A DNA stretch of 64,000 bases from Photobacterium jeanii (GCF_001650345.1 NZ_LVHF01000029.1:248001-312000); one strand, 5' to 3'; counted from the first letter of the stretch, positions 45,626 to 56,745 are shown. Notes: generated by a model from the letters alone, not told the origin. Program-made: numbers and translations.

Positions 45626-46986
45626 TTCCTTTCTCCTTCTGTATCAAGCTGCGCTTGAATTTCTAAGTTCGCTAACACCTTGTTGTCTTCAATTTCAGCG
45701 TAATTAGCAATGGTTTGAAACGCGGTATGCACTATGCCTTGCTGCCATACAGAGTCGGGCATATGAGCAAAGCTTGGCTGGTAGTTTTCATCAACCTCCA
45801 GCACTAATTGCGCTAACTCATCAAGCGGCAAACCGTATAAAGAATCAGCCAAAGCTAACTCAGTCGGCTGGCTATTTGCTAGCTGCTGCAAAGTAGCATC
45901 ATTGTTCACCGCTGCCTTCGTGGTTGGCACTAAATCTGCGGTCAAAAGATACGGCGTTTGATGATCACCAAGCTGATAGTGGCGCTTTAAGATCATAAAT
46001 TTGCTGGGAATACTTTGCTTTGAGTCCCACCAGTGACCATCAACCGCAGCTAAAACCGCCTTAACGGCTTCTTTTGGTTGCGCACCTAGCTCTGCCAAGC
46101 TCGCATTCAACCACAAGGTCAGGTTCTGATTGTATTGGCTTTCACTCAGCATCTTCCGCTGTTGGATCAAAGTCAGTGATAATTTCGCGCCCAGCATATT
46201 GGAATAAAGATCTTCTAACGAATAAGCCGAAATAGTTTCAGGCCATTGTGAGAAGCTGCTGTAACCATGCCATTGCGCTATTTCGTGAGATTCTGCTTTA
46301 AAATATGCTAACCGTGCAGCTAAATGCGCGGCAAGTTGCCACTGTTGGTCTGCAGACAATCCCTTAACATCAAACGATTGCATATTCACATATCGAGGCC
46401 CTAACTCACTGGGTAACTCAATTCGATGCTCTTTGCCTAAGTGAGTGAGTACCTCAAAAAACAGTCCAATCGTATCATCAGCAGTGTCTCGCACATGGGC
46501 AAGATCGATAAAACCGCCATACTGGGTATACATCAAACCATTATTTTCGCCCCCTGCCACACCTGACGCAGAAGCTGATGATGAAGTGTAATGGTATATA
46601 CCGCTAGCGAATTTATGCGGTCCTACCGCTTGTGGGCTTATCACATTGTTTAAGCGAAAGAAGGGAACTGGGATAGGTCCCAGTTTTACCCGTTGCATGT
46701 CACCAAAAGCACAACACGGACGAACATTTTGTGGCACAGTCAGCGACGCGCCAATCTGCTCATCCCATTGCCATGCCGTTGCAGAAACCTTGTCACCAGC
46801 CAACATCGCTTGCACTTGAGCATGAGATGGCTGCGGATACACTTGCCAAGCATAGGAACTGCAACCGCTCATAATACTGACAGCCGCCATCACTGCCGCT
46901 ACTGCGTATGCTTTAGGGCTTACCTTTGCGCTTAACGGCTTGGCGACACTCTTTTTAGTAAAACTTAGCGCTATCAATCTGCTCAT
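45622..46986 (-). CDS. Predicted lipoprotein of unknown function (DUF4056-like)
   Basis: A 454-residue protein with a long N-terminal lead and a lipobox at IMSGC (Cys42), so it is probably a membrane lipoprotein. The body resembles the DUF4056 family by memory (YSLEDLYSNMLGAKLSLTLI, and GGFIDLAHVRDTADDTIGLF); I am not sure of the number. Function is not known. The conserved His/Asp-rich stretch around GFIDLAHVRDTADD might be a metal or catalytic site, but this is only a guess. It starts 2 bases after the Omp85-type barrel gene ends and overlaps the patatin gene, so the operon context points to envelope lipid work. Confidence 0.75.
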   Translation of the reverse strand: MSRLIALSFTKKSVAKPLSAKVSPKAYAVAAVMAAVSIMSGCSSYAWQVYPQPSHAQVQAMLAGDKVSATAWQWDEQIGASLTVPQNVRPCCAFGDMQRVKLGPIPVPFFRLNNVISPQAVGPHKFASGIYHYTSSSASASGVAGGENNGLMYTQYGGFIDLAHVRDTADDTIGLFFEVLTHLGKEHRIELPSELGPRYVNMQSFDVKGLSADQQWQLAAHLAARLAYFKAESHEIAQWHGYSSFSQWPETISAYSLEDLYSNMLGAKLSLTLIQQRKMLSESQYNQNLTLWLNASLAELGAQPKEAVKAVLAAVDGHWWDSKQSIPSKFMILKRHYQLGDHQTPYLLTADLVPTTKAAVNNDATLQQLANSQPTELALADSLYGLPLDELAQLVLEVDENYQPSFAHMPDSVWQQGIVHTAFQTIANYAEIEDNKVLANLEIQAQLDTEGERK

Positions 46987-46988
46987 CG

Positions 46989-48227
46989 TTAGAACGCCTC
47001 GTTAATCGCAAAGTAGAAACCGCTCTCACCGTTACCAAAGCCCATATCAAGACGAAGGTTTACACGTTGCTTGATCTCAAAGCGATAACCGACACCAAGC
47101 GTATGTAACCATTTCTCTTGCCCCAGATTGCTAATTTTATCGGAAAGCGTGCCTACCCCTGCCCAATAAACCATGCCATGACGACCAGCCAGCGGTTGAC
47201 GGTACTCCACCTGTGAAATCAGCATATTACGATCGCGATAGTGTCCCTGCTCATAACCACGAAGTGCATCGGCACCGCCGAGTAAAGCCATTTGATCCCA
47301 GCTGACATCACCAAAGTTAGCTTGTACCAAAGCTTGCCAAGCTATAACCCCATCAAATGAAGTCGAGGAGTAATAATCACTGTAATTTACAGAAACCCGA
47401 TCAAACGGATTATCCGAGCCCAATCGAGTACTAAAGTGGGTGTAATCCAACTTCAATAAACGTCCTTCACGAGCATTAAGGGCAAAATCGCGAGAATCAT
47501 AAGTAATGGATGCTGTAACCCCAGCGCTGAATTGCTTGTTAGGGAACATCGCTAACGTATCACCCTGCCAAGGCTTGTCAGGATCCACACTTTCCACTTT
47601 CGAGGCTTCGTTTTGCGATAGCTTTACCCCCGCGCCTAGGTACGTATTGGGAAGCACTTGCATCAGAGCTATAGCAGAGGCGGCATAGGTACGACGCGTG
47701 TAATTCACTCGTGCATTATTACGCCCAGCGTCCATGCCAATACCGTAGAAGATATCGGGCGAATCCATGACTTCCGCATCAAGAAACACGCGGTATTTAT
47801 CATGAGCCAAGTAATTAGCATTGCGCAGTGCCACACCGTATGCGCCATTGATAGAGCCAAAGCCATTAATGGTGATCGAACTTGGCTGAGAAGTACTATC
47901 CTCATCAGGCAGGTATAAACCGACCGCTGAAACGCCGATCCCAAATTGCTTTTCTGGGGTATAAAACGGCCCAGGCATAACACTCCAATCTACCCCTTTA
48001 TCTGGGTTAAATTGCCCATCAGCACCGAGTTCCAGCAGCATTTTATTTAGCCATTGCTGATAGCGCTGATAGGTAGTGAGCTCTTGCGATTCACTCGCAT
48101 TTTCTGCGTTGCTAACAGCGCTGTTCTCTGCATGATCATTGAGATCCAGTTCGGATTTAGCCGCCGTTACTGCGCCAACATAACCCGATAGCGTTAACCC
48201 CATAACCAGTGGTACTAATTGCTTCAT
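46989..48227 (-). CDS. Omp85/BamA-type outer-membrane barrel (surface antigen D15 family)
   Basis: A 412-residue outer-membrane protein. After the signal peptide (1-23, MKQLVPLVMGLTLSG...AVTA) and a short helical region comes a barrel with the D15 pattern: LNAREGRLLKLDYTHFST, then LLGGADALRGYEQGHYRDRN (the conserved lid-strand GGxDxLRGY) and VSQVEYRQPLAGRHG-like strands, ending in Phe (NEAF). There are no POTRA domains, so it looks like a barrel of the type in patatin autotransporters rather than a BamA. I start at ATG 48227 with AGGTGG upstream; GTG 48236 is less likely. The gene lies 9 bases after the first barrel gene and 2 bases before the lipoprotein gene. Confidence 0.88.
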   Translation of the reverse strand: MKQLVPLVMGLTLSGYVGAVTAAKSELDLNDHAENSAVSNAENASESQELTTYQRYQQWLNKMLLELGADGQFNPDKGVDWSVMPGPFYTPEKQFGIGVSAVGLYLPDEDSTSQPSSITINGFGSINGAYGVALRNANYLAHDKYRVFLDAEVMDSPDIFYGIGMDAGRNNARVNYTRRTYAASAIALMQVLPNTYLGAGVKLSQNEASKVESVDPDKPWQGDTLAMFPNKQFSAGVTASITYDSRDFALNAREGRLLKLDYTHFSTRLGSDNPFDRVSVNYSDYYSSTSFDGVIAWQALVQANFGDVSWDQMALLGGADALRGYEQGHYRDRNMLISQVEYRQPLAGRHGMVYWAGVGTLSDKISNLGQEKWLHTLGVGYRFEIKQRVNLRLDMGFGNGESGFYFAINEAF

Positions 48228-48236
48228 GATGACCAC

Positions 48237-49133
48237 CTAGAATCGACGCCCAAGGGCAACAAACATGGACTTGCGATCACCAAAGCCCGCTTCCACCAGT
48301 ACATCCCAATCTCGGTTAAAGGCATACTGCGCCCCTAAGGTGCCATTCCATTTCTGGTTCGAGTGCTGACTCACCTCAAAGCTGGCATCTGGTGCTAACT
48401 TGTCGACCACCGCATTCACTACTGATGGCAAACCAAGGCTCGCCAAATCCCCTGACAAATACTGATCGATACTCTGGTACATCGCCCCAACGAACACACG
48501 TAATTCACGCCCGCTATCGTACTGCCAACGATGACCAATGCGAGGTGCTGCAACGAAAGTACGAATATCACCATCAATGGCTGAAATGCTGGTGTAGGTG
48601 TAGTTCATATCCAGCAGAGCAAACCAATCACCCACACCGCCCGCTAAAGTAGTACCAATGCCGTAGGTTCCACCATCCATTTTCAGGTTGAATTCGGCAC
48701 TTTCAGGTAGGCGAGAACCAACAGCATTAACCACCGCACAGCCTAAATTCCACTTACTAAACTTGGCTTGATCGCAGCTGACGCTGTTAATTTTTGCCTT
48801 GCTCTCTCCCTTGGTGTAACCCAAGATGCCGTACACGTTCATGAAAGGGAAAATCCATACATCACCACGCACAGTAATATTGCTACCCGTAAAGTGAGCT
48901 TTATTAGCATCAACATCAATGGCTTCCAGTAATGGATGACCGCGAAGCACAATGCTATCAACTGTGATTGGGTTACTCATATCCATATAGGAAATGGACA
49001 GACCGTAAGGCTTGGGCAAGGTGTAGCCTAGCTTTTCGGCTTCATCGCCCCAAATAGGAAAAAATGAATCTTGTGCTTTTGCGGCTGGCACGAGCATAGA
49101 GGCCAACAAAAGTACAGCGGCTGTGGTTCTCAA
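48237..49133 (-). CDS. Outer-membrane beta-barrel protein, first gene of the patatin operon
   Basis: A 298-residue exported protein with a signal peptide (1-20, cut after AKA) and alternating strands rich in aromatic residues and Gly (for example GDWFALLDMNYTYTSISAID). The last strand SMFVALGRRF ends in Phe, a mark of outer-membrane barrels. Two Cys (in SVSCDQ and NLGCAVV) could form a disulfide. The start is TTG 49133: a stop codon lies just upstream in frame, no ATG fits, and GAG lies 8 bases before. I do not recognise the family. It is first in the four-gene operon (then Omp85-type barrel, lipoprotein, patatin). Confidence 0.72.
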   Translation of the reverse strand: MRTTAAVLLLASMLVPAAKAQDSFFPIWGDEAEKLGYTLPKPYGLSISYMDMSNPITVDSIVLRGHPLLEAIDVDANKAHFTGSNITVRGDVWIFPFMNVYGILGYTKGESKAKINSVSCDQAKFSKWNLGCAVVNAVGSRLPESAEFNLKMDGGTYGIGTTLAGGVGDWFALLDMNYTYTSISAIDGDIRTFVAAPRIGHRWQYDSGRELRVFVGAMYQSIDQYLSGDLASLGLPSVVNAVVDKLAPDASFEVSQHSNQKWNGTLGAQYAFNRDWDVLVEAGFGDRKSMFVALGRRF

Positions 49134-49660
49134 TGTATTTTCTCAACTAGTAATAACGCTCACCTGCGGTCTATTCCATTAAGACTTCTTGTTGTAGGTG
49201 CGTAAGTTGGCAATATCCCGATGAGATTGCTACAAACGGCAGCCTTCCCATCACCAACTTTTATTCAGTAAACCTTGTTACCTATTACTCATTCCCTAAC
49301 GATTTTATTTTTTACTCGTCACGAGCTCTTCTGCGGAGCAATCACAACCAGCCGATTTTGAATAAGGATGAGTAAAGATTTACTTTTATTCGTGTAAAGC
49401 GTTTAAATGTACGACAAATGTTTTTTACGACGTATTAATTTGCCAATAACAGCATCAAACACCCGCTATCGGTCTTTTAGGCGCAAGGTTTTACGCATAA
49501 TTTGTAAGTTAATGTTTTAATTGAACATACGTCGATTAGAAGCGAAAAATATCCCTTAAAGAAATATTCAACGTGGGAATAATACATTTGCAGCTAAGGT
49601 TTGACCAGTGAGTAAAATCTTACTTCACGAACAAATATTTTAACTAATCCTTTGATACAT
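49134..49660. other. Promoter region of the four-gene envelope operon
   Basis: About 530 AT-rich bases without a gene. It must hold the promoter of the minus-strand envelope operon. A short palindrome CTCGTCACGAG (49315-49325) is the only repeat I noticed. No operator can be named. Confidence 0.4.
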
Positions 49661-49662
49661 AT

Positions 49663-49691
49663 AAAAAAGCCCACATGAGAAATGTGGGCTT
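49663..49691 (-). terminator. Rho-independent terminator of malP-malQ-glgB
   Basis: On the minus strand AAGCCCACAT, a 5-base loop and ATGTGGGCTT are followed by TTTTTT. It lies 23 bases past the glgB stop codon. Confidence 0.93.
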
Positions 49692-49713
49692 AATGTATTA
49701 CTGAAATAAAGCT

Positions 49714-51897
49714 TTACGATTTAAATGCGTAAATCACAGTTGATAATGGTGGCAAGTCAATCGAGATTGAATTTTCCAAACCGTGCGAGCTTTTCTCTTG
49801 AGTGGCGATGTCTTTTTCAATCAATGCACCACTGCCCCAATATTGCTGATCATCGCTATTTAGCAATAGCTCATAACGACCGGCTTTTGGCACACCTAAG
49901 GTGTAACCTTGACGAGGAACTGGAGTAAAGTTTGAAATCACTAAGACCTTGTCGCCGTTGAGTGCAAAACGCTCGTGAGCCAAAATACTTTGCTCAGCGT
50001 CATCCATTAGACGCCACTCGAAACCATCTGGAGAGCAATCTAACTCATGCAACGCAGGTACAGAGGTGTATAGCTTGTTCAAATCGCGAACAAGAGCTTG
50101 AACACCGCTATGACGAGGGTATTGCAACCAATGCCATTCAAGTTGCCCTTCATGCGCCCATTCTGCGCTTTGCGCAATTTCAGCACCCATGAAGTTCAAT
50201 TTCTTACCCGGCTGACCGTACATGTAACCTAAATAAGCACGTAAGTTAGCTGTTTTTTGCCACTCATCACCTGGCATTTTGTCCAGTAGCGAACCTTTCC
50301 CGTACACAACTTCATCGTGGGACAAAGACAGTACGTAGTTTTCACTAAAGGCATAAACCAGCGGGAACGTGATGGTATTGTGGTGGTACTGACGGTGGAT
50401 CGGCTCTTCTTGCATGTACGATAAGCTATCGTGCATCCAGCCCATATTCCACTTAAAGCCAAAGCCTAAACCACCCATATCGGTAGGCTTAGATACGCCT
50501 GGGAACGCTGTTGATTCTTCAGCAATGGTCATCGCATTTGGATAATGACGGTAAACTTCTTCGTTCATCCAACGTAGCAGGCTGATCGCGTCATAGTTCT
50601 CGTTACCACCATTGTGGTTCGGGATCCATTGATCATGCTCGCGTGAGTAATCGAGATATAGCATAGAGGCCACAGCATCAACGCGTAAACCATCAATGTG
50701 GAAATGCTCGAACCAAAACAGTGCATTCGACACAAGGAAGCGACGAACATGCTCGCGCCCGTAATCGTAAATGTAACTTTGCCAATCTTGGTGCCAACCA
50801 CGACGCGGGTCCGGATCATTGTATAACGCCGTACCGTCGAAGTTTGCTAAGCCGTGATCATCTGATGGGAAGTGGGCTGGAACCCAGTCCAACACCACAC
50901 CTAGCCCTGCTTGGTGGCACTGATCAACAAAGTATTTGAAATCATCTGGCGAACCGTAGCGGCTTGTTGGAGAGAACAAACCAATCGGCTGATAACCCCA
51001 TGAACCATAAAAAGGATGCTCAGAAACTGGCATCAGTTCAAGGTGGGTATAGCCCATTTCCACCATATAAGGGATCAAACTTTCTGCAAGTTCACGGTAG
51101 GTGTAGAAGTCACCATTTTCATGACGACGCCACGAACCCGCATGCAGCTCATAGAAAGACAGGGCTTGCTGATGTTTCGGCGTTACTGGGCGTTGTTGCC
51201 ACTGGCTATCCTGCCACTGGTACGCAGATTGGTCATAAACTTTAGAGGCAAAAGAGGGATGCTGCTCAGACGCATAACCCCAAGGGTCCGCTTTATGAGG
51301 AAGACCGTTACCTTGGCTATCTTTTAACTCAAACTTGTACAGTACGCCAGCTTCAAGGCCTGGGATAAATAGCCCCCAAACACCATCATCTAAACGCTGA
51401 AGCGGATGACGACGGCCATCCCAAGCATTGAAGTCTCCGACAACACTCACGGCAGACGCATTCGGTGCAAACACTAAGAAACGTACACCTGATACTGATT
51501 GACCACCTTGGCTCAGCGTCACAAGTTGAGCCCCCATTTCACTGTGCATTTGTGACGGGGTTGTCAACGCTTCAACTGATGGCTGAATACCGTGGAAAAA
51601 GTATGGATCTCGAAGAGTTTGTTCGCCTTGCGGCCATTGAATATGAAGCTGATAAAAAGCAGTGGTGAGGTCCGTATCGCCTTCTAGAATGAATCCGCTA
51701 TCGGCTTCACGGGTTAACGGGTGTTTGTCACCGTTCGACAGTTCTAACGTCACGCTCTCAGCGCCCGGCATCCATACCCTGTAGGCAATGCCGTCAGCCT
51801 TGTATTGCGGACCTAAGAACGAAAACGGGTCTGAAAATGCAGCTCTTTCGAGCTGCACGTATTCCTTATCACTGCGGGTCACTTGGGTGGTGTCCAA
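49714..51897 (-). CDS. glgB: 1,4-alpha-glucan branching enzyme
   Basis: A 727-residue GH13 enzyme that makes alpha-1,6 branches in glycogen (E. coli GlgB is 728). The catalytic residues sit in the four GH13 regions: [20 protein letters not shown] (nucleophile Asp), IAEESTAFP (acid/base Glu) and LSHDEVVYG. The N-terminal domain (about 1-120) and the CBM48 domain (about 128-215, [20 protein letters not shown]) are both present. The start is TTG 51897 with AGGAG 7 bases upstream; a nearby ATG is out of frame. It lies 4 bases after malQ, so it is the third gene of the maltodextrin operon, linking glycogen and maltodextrin use. Confidence 0.96.
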   Translation of the reverse strand: MDTTQVTRSDKEYVQLERAAFSDPFSFLGPQYKADGIAYRVWMPGAESVTLELSNGDKHPLTREADSGFILEGDTDLTTAFYQLHIQWPQGEQTLRDPYFFHGIQPSVEALTTPSQMHSEMGAQLVTLSQGGQSVSGVRFLVFAPNASAVSVVGDFNAWDGRRHPLQRLDDGVWGLFIPGLEAGVLYKFELKDSQGNGLPHKADPWGYASEQHPSFASKVYDQSAYQWQDSQWQQRPVTPKHQQALSFYELHAGSWRRHENGDFYTYRELAESLIPYMVEMGYTHLELMPVSEHPFYGSWGYQPIGLFSPTSRYGSPDDFKYFVDQCHQAGLGVVLDWVPAHFPSDDHGLANFDGTALYNDPDPRRGWHQDWQSYIYDYGREHVRRFLVSNALFWFEHFHIDGLRVDAVASMLYLDYSREHDQWIPNHNGGNENYDAISLLRWMNEEVYRHYPNAMTIAEESTAFPGVSKPTDMGGLGFGFKWNMGWMHDSLSYMQEEPIHRQYHHNTITFPLVYAFSENYVLSLSHDEVVYGKGSLLDKMPGDEWQKTANLRAYLGYMYGQPGKKLNFMGAEIAQSAEWAHEGQLEWHWLQYPRHSGVQALVRDLNKLYTSVPALHELDCSPDGFEWRLMDDAEQSILAHERFALNGDKVLVISNFTPVPRQGYTLGVPKAGRYELLLNSDDQQYWGSGALIEKDIATQEKSSHGLENSISIDLPPLSTVIYAFKS

Positions 51898-51901
51898 CGC
51901 A

Positions 51902-54094
51902 TTACTCCTGATTTGTTTTTGGACTAGCTTTCGCTCGTGTTTCCGTTAAACGACGAGTCAGGTCAATGATATCTTGGCGGGTAAATAGATCGTCCAAAGT
52001 AGTAGAAAGCTTACGACGCCAGTTTGGATATTCATTCACCGTACCTGGAATATTGACTGGTTTATCCATTTCTAACCAATCTTCCAGTTGTAGGCTTAAT
52101 AAGGCACTTGAACCTGCCGCAAGGTGAAGTTGCATGCCTTCACTCAAAATGCGATCCATAGGTACATATGCAGCATTATGCCCAACACCTTGTGGAAGGT
52201 AACCGTGCCAGCTCAAACTATCAAGGATTTTTTGCTTACTTTCAGCTCGGCTGTCGAATAATCCTTTGAGTTGCTCTGAATCTGGGTACAAACCTAATTC
52301 TTCACCCATTTTCAGGTCATCACAGTGCCAGAAACCACGTAAGGTTGGCATGTCATGAGTACACAAGGTTGCCATAGATTGGTTCGGGTAATGGCTTGGT
52401 GAGTAGTAACCGCCATCTTCTGCTGTTTCGAAGAAGAATACCTTGTAAGAATGGATGCCCGCTTCGGCAAGTTGGTCTACGATTTCATCCGGCACTGTAC
52501 CTAAGTCTTCACCGATTACGGTACATGCGTGGCGGTGTGATTCTAGGGCGAGGATCGACATCATGTCTTCCACAGGGTAGTACATGTACGCCCCTTCTTT
52601 TGCCGATTCACCTTTCGGAATCCACCATAGGCGTAGCAGGCCAAGTACGTGGTCGATACGTAGTGCGCCACAGTTGCGCATATTGGCACGAAGCAGATCA
52701 ATGTACGGCTGGTAAGCACGCTCTTGCAGCACTTGTGGGTTAAGCGGTGGCAGACCCCAGTTTTGACCTAGAGGGCCTAAAATATCTGGTGGCGCACCGA
52801 TGCTCACATCTTGGCACAAGGCACCGTGGTCAGCCCAAGTCTCTGCGCCTGAGTCACACACGCCAACCGCTAAATCGCGGTACAAGCCCATTACCATGCC
52901 TTTTTCTTCAGCTAATTCGTTGACTTCTGCTAGCTGACTATCTGCCAACCATTGCAGGTACATGTATAGCTGAACTTCGTGTTCGTGTTCTTTGATAAAA
53001 GTCTTAACCGCTGCATTATCAAAGTGACGGTATTCTTGTGGGAAAACAGGCCAACCCCAAGTGTTGTCATCTTGTGCTTTGAGATGTGCATGTAATGCGT
53101 CGAAGGCTGCTTGGTGCAATAGGCTCTCACCGCCCTCTTCAACAAATTTCAAGAATGTCTCAGCACGCGCTGTTTTCTTCGATAAGTGACGCTCAACAAA
53201 TGTCTTAAATAGCAGTGGTAGCACCGCCATCTTCAGACACGACACTTCACTGTAGTTCACCCAGTTCGTGTCTCGCGCTTCTACTAAACGCTGTTGGAAT
53301 TCAGGGCTGCCTACTAATTGCTGTGCTTCATCACACTGCGCAAATTCAGCCACTGAGCTCACATCGATGTACATTAGGTTCAGCCAACGGCGTGATGACG
53401 GACTGTACGGGCTTGCTCCCTCTGGGTTCGCTGGGAACAAAGAGTGAATTGGGTTAAGCCCAACAAAGTCACCACCACGGGCTGCAATATCAGCAACCAA
53501 CTGCTTCAGATCGCCAAAGTCGCCCATACCCCAGTTGTGGTTGGTGCGTACTGAATACAGCTGAACACTCGTACCCCATAGTTTCTTCTCATTTAGCAGT
53601 GCTTCCTGCTTGAAACATGAAGTCGGAGTAACAATCAAAGTCATTTCAAACGGTGATTTACGACGCTTACGGAAAACCTCTAACTTGTGGTAACCCCAAG
53701 CCAAATCGTTTGGAAGTGAGAAAACGAGTTCGCCACCTTGCTCACGCTCGTCTTTGACAAGCTGAGACTGTAGCCAGCCTTCCATCACATCGCCCTGCTC
53801 TGTTGTTAAGCGCCAGCTAAAATCGCTGATTCGTGCGCTTACACCTAGCTGCAGGCTAATGTGCATTTCTTCACCACTACGCACAACCTTCACCGGTGCC
53901 AGTACATCTGGACGGTGCTTTTTGCGCGCCGATTCTAACAAGGCTTCATCGTTTTTCGTGTCGTAACCTAAAGCCATGAGTAAGCGTCGAATGGTTTCAT
54001 CTTTAACGCTAGCCTCATCGCCCCATGCGCTGACGTAGCTGTCGGCAATTCCCACCATTTCAGCAACTTGTTTTAATGCTTGATTGTCTTTCAT
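51902..54094 (-). CDS. malQ: 4-alpha-glucanotransferase (amylomaltase)
   Basis: A 730-residue GH77 enzyme that disproportionates maltodextrins in the cytoplasm, feeding chains to MalP. It is a little longer than E. coli MalQ (694). Family marks are [20 protein letters not shown] (around 225-244), [37 protein letters not shown] (around 500) and [10 protein letters not shown] (acid/base Glu-Asp). GGAGAG precedes ATG 54094. A hairpin sits just before that site (54108-54128). It lies 112 bases after malP and 4 bases before glgB. Confidence 0.96.
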   Translation of the reverse strand: MKDNQALKQVAEMVGIADSYVSAWGDEASVKDETIRRLLMALGYDTKNDEALLESARKKHRPDVLAPVKVVRSGEEMHISLQLGVSARISDFSWRLTTEQGDVMEGWLQSQLVKDEREQGGELVFSLPNDLAWGYHKLEVFRKRRKSPFEMTLIVTPTSCFKQEALLNEKKLWGTSVQLYSVRTNHNWGMGDFGDLKQLVADIAARGGDFVGLNPIHSLFPANPEGASPYSPSSRRWLNLMYIDVSSVAEFAQCDEAQQLVGSPEFQQRLVEARDTNWVNYSEVSCLKMAVLPLLFKTFVERHLSKKTARAETFLKFVEEGGESLLHQAAFDALHAHLKAQDDNTWGWPVFPQEYRHFDNAAVKTFIKEHEHEVQLYMYLQWLADSQLAEVNELAEEKGMVMGLYRDLAVGVCDSGAETWADHGALCQDVSIGAPPDILGPLGQNWGLPPLNPQVLQERAYQPYIDLLRANMRNCGALRIDHVLGLLRLWWIPKGESAKEGAYMYYPVEDMMSILALESHRHACTVIGEDLGTVPDEIVDQLAEAGIHSYKVFFFETAEDGGYYSPSHYPNQSMATLCTHDMPTLRGFWHCDDLKMGEELGLYPDSEQLKGLFDSRAESKQKILDSLSWHGYLPQGVGHNAAYVPMDRILSEGMQLHLAAGSSALLSLQLEDWLEMDKPVNIPGTVNEYPNWRRKLSTTLDDLFTRQDIIDLTRRLTETRAKASPKTNQE

Positions 54095-54107
54095 CGTTCT
54101 CTCCGTT

Positions 54108-54128
54108 AGCGGCTCATCTCAAGCCGCT
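54108..54128 (-). promoter_or_regulatory. Hairpin just upstream of the malQ ribosome site
   Basis: AGCGGCT (54108-54114) and AGCCGCT (54122-54128) pair over 7 bp around a 7-base loop, immediately upstream of GGAGAG. In the mRNA it may set malQ translation. Confidence 0.5.
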
Positions 54129-54156
54129 ACGATGTTTTGCTGATATTTTTAATAGT

Positions 54157-54178
54157 GGGCGTATCAGTATGTACGCCC
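54157..54178 (-). promoter_or_regulatory. Intercistronic hairpin in the malP-malQ gap
   Basis: GGGCGTA (54157-54163) pairs with TACGCCC (54172-54178) around an 8-base loop, 29 bases beyond the malP stop codon. It could stabilise malP mRNA or partly terminate. It is not a clear terminator on the minus strand. Confidence 0.45.
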
Positions 54179-54206
54179 TTTATTTTGTGTTAATCACCGG
54201 AAGCGA

Positions 54207-56666
54207 TTAACGTTTCACCGCGTCTAGTTTCCAAATGTTTTTCACGTAATCACGGATACTACGGTCTGAGCTGAACTTGCCAACTAGCGCCGTGTTCAGA
54301 ATCGCCTTACGTGCCCATAGCGCTTGATCTTGGTATTCAGCATCAACACGCGCTTGTGCTTTCACGTAATCGGCAAAGTCAGCCAATACCATGAACGGGT
54401 CACCGCCGTTCAATAGGTTCTGACGAATAGCCGCCAATTGACCCGGATTACCTGGTGTGAACTCATCGGTTTCTAGTACATCTAGCGCTGCACGTAGCAA
54501 GCTATCTGCATTGTAGTAACGGTGTGGGTCGTAACCCTCTTGTTTCAGTTTTTGTACTTCATCAACCAGTAGGCCGAAGATGTAAATGTTTTCGTCACCC
54601 ACTTCTTCGCGGATTTCAACGTTCGCACCATCCATAGTACCGACAGTCAGCGCGCCGTTTAGGGCAAGCTTCATGTTACCTGTACCCGATGCTTCAAAAC
54701 CGGCGGTTGAAATTTGCTCAGACACATCCGCAGCTGGAATGATGATCTCAGCTAGGCTCACGCGGTAATCAGGAACGAATACCACTTTCAGTTTGCCGCC
54801 TAGACGTGGGTCGTTGTTCACCTTCTCTGCCACTTTATTGATAGCGAAGATGATGTCTTTCGCCAGTGCGTAACCCGGTGCTGCTTTCGCTGCAAAGATG
54901 AATACACGTGGGTGCATGTCAAATGTTGGGTCGTTCACTAAGCGATGGTAAAGCGCAAGGATATGAAGCAGGTTCAAGTGCTGACGCTTATATTCGTGCA
55001 GACGCTTGATTTGCACATCGAAGATTGCGTTAGTGTCTAACTCAATCCCCATGTTCTCCATTACCCAGTTAGCCAAACGTTGTTTGTTATCTTTTTTCAC
55101 TGCCATGTAGCGTTTTTGGAATGCTTTATCATCCGCAAATTTCGCTAGGCCAGATAGTTTTTCAAGGTTAGCAGGCCAATCTTTGCCCACTTTTTCGTTA
55201 ACCAGCTCAGTTAGACCTGGGTTACAGAATTTCAACCAACGACGTGGGGTCACACCGTTTGTTACGTTTTGCAGGCGACCTGGGAATAGCTCATTGAACT
55301 CTGGGAACAAGTCACGCTTCACCAGCTCAGAGTGCAATGCTGCCACACCGTTCACCGCGTAAGAGCTCACTACACATAGGTTCGCCATGCGCACCATACG
55401 CTGTGGACCTTCTTGGATGATAGAAAGCTTGCGTTTCTTATCGTTATCGCCCGGCCATTTCGCTTCAACTTCAAGCATGAAACGGTGGTTGATTTCAAAG
55501 ATGATTTCCATGTGGCGAGGTAGCATGCTCGCAATTAGGTTCTCGCTCCATGTCTCCAACGCTTCAGGCAGTAATGTATGGTTAGTGTAAGCAAATACTT
55601 TTGAAGAAATTGCCCATGCAGCATCCCAACCTAGGTGGTACTCATCAAGCAGAATGCGCATCAACTCAGGGATCGCAATTGTTGGGTGAGTATCGTTAAG
55701 TTGGATTGTTTCAAACTTCGCTAAATCTTCAATCTTATTACCAGCCGCTTCATGGCGACGTAGGATATCAGCGATTGAACATGCACAGTGGAAGTACTGC
55801 TGCATTAGACGTAGTGATTTACCTTGGTCATGATTATCGTTCGGGTACAGCACTTTAGTCACGTTTGCCGCTTCTAACTGACCGTACTGTGCACCAACGT
55901 AGTCACCATCGTTGAAGCGTTGTAGGTTAAATGGTGCTGATGAACGACACTCCCATAGACGTAGTGGGTACACACTCTTGTTGTCGTAGCCAACGATTGG
56001 TAGATCCCAAGCCACACCTTCAAATTGCATGCCTGGAACCCAACGACGACAAGCGACACCGTTTTCATCCGTGTAAGTCTCTACGTGACCGTAAAGACCA
56101 ATAGACTGAGTCAGTTCAGGACGAACCACTTCCCATGGGTAGCCTTCAACGCCACGCCATGCATCCGGTGTTTCAACTTGATGACCATCTTCAAAAGACT
56201 GACGGAATAGACCGTATTCATAGTGTAGGCCGTAACCTACAGCAGGGAATTCTTGTGCTGCTAATGAATCCATGAAACATGCAGCAAGGCGACCAAGACC
56301 ACCATTACCTAGTGCAGGATCGCGTTCTTCTTCAAGTAAATCGGTTAAATTTAAACCTAATTCTTCTACCGCAGCGCTCACTTCATCGTAAAGGCCTAGG
56401 CTGATCAGGTTGTTACCTGTTAGACGACCGATAAGGAATTCAAGTGATAGGTAGTTAACGCTACGTACGTTTTTCTCAGCAACATGTTGTTCAGTTGCAA
56501 GTAGGTTACCCGTACTTATTTCTGCAAGTGCGCGACCAACAGCTAAATACCAGCTGCGTGCATCGGCAGTTGCTTTAGTTTTCCCGTAAGTGGCTTGGAG
56601 GTGCTTTTCTACTGAAGCCTTAAAAGCCGCTTTGTCAAATTGTTGTGCTTGACCACGTGTAGTCAT
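54207..56666 (-). CDS. malP: Maltodextrin / glycogen phosphorylase
   Basis: An 819-residue GT35 phosphorylase that releases glucose-1-phosphate from alpha-glucan ends using phosphate and pyridoxal phosphate. The PLP-Lys lies in EASGTGNMKLALNGALTVGT, and the N-terminal AEKNVRSVNYLSLEFLIGR and ALGNGGLGRLAACFMDSLA are typical. The MalP or GlgP choice is made by context: it is first in an operon with malQ and glgB, divergent from malT. MalT and CRP sites lie upstream. The ATG 56666 start is preceded by GAGAGA (7 bases). Confidence 0.96.
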   Translation of the reverse strand: MTTRGQAQQFDKAAFKASVEKHLQATYGKTKATADARSWYLAVGRALAEISTGNLLATEQHVAEKNVRSVNYLSLEFLIGRLTGNNLISLGLYDEVSAAVEELGLNLTDLLEEERDPALGNGGLGRLAACFMDSLAAQEFPAVGYGLHYEYGLFRQSFEDGHQVETPDAWRGVEGYPWEVVRPELTQSIGLYGHVETYTDENGVACRRWVPGMQFEGVAWDLPIVGYDNKSVYPLRLWECRSSAPFNLQRFNDGDYVGAQYGQLEAANVTKVLYPNDNHDQGKSLRLMQQYFHCACSIADILRRHEAAGNKIEDLAKFETIQLNDTHPTIAIPELMRILLDEYHLGWDAAWAISSKVFAYTNHTLLPEALETWSENLIASMLPRHMEIIFEINHRFMLEVEAKWPGDNDKKRKLSIIQEGPQRMVRMANLCVVSSYAVNGVAALHSELVKRDLFPEFNELFPGRLQNVTNGVTPRRWLKFCNPGLTELVNEKVGKDWPANLEKLSGLAKFADDKAFQKRYMAVKKDNKQRLANWVMENMGIELDTNAIFDVQIKRLHEYKRQHLNLLHILALYHRLVNDPTFDMHPRVFIFAAKAAPGYALAKDIIFAINKVAEKVNNDPRLGGKLKVVFVPDYRVSLAEIIIPAADVSEQISTAGFEASGTGNMKLALNGALTVGTMDGANVEIREEVGDENIYIFGLLVDEVQKLKQEGYDPHRYYNADSLLRAALDVLETDEFTPGNPGQLAAIRQNLLNGGDPFMVLADFADYVKAQARVDAEYQDQALWARKAILNTALVGKFSSDRSIRDYVKNIWKLDAVKR

Positions 56667-56745
56667 GGTTCATTCTCTCTCTGGGTGCTCTCAACTGTTT
56701 TCTATGCTGCCCGTAATTCCCAGTGGAAACATCCTCCTAAAATGC

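Noticed and set aside
46989..48227. BamA itself
   Set aside because: There are no POTRA domains, it is half the length, and it is not near the usual bamA genes.
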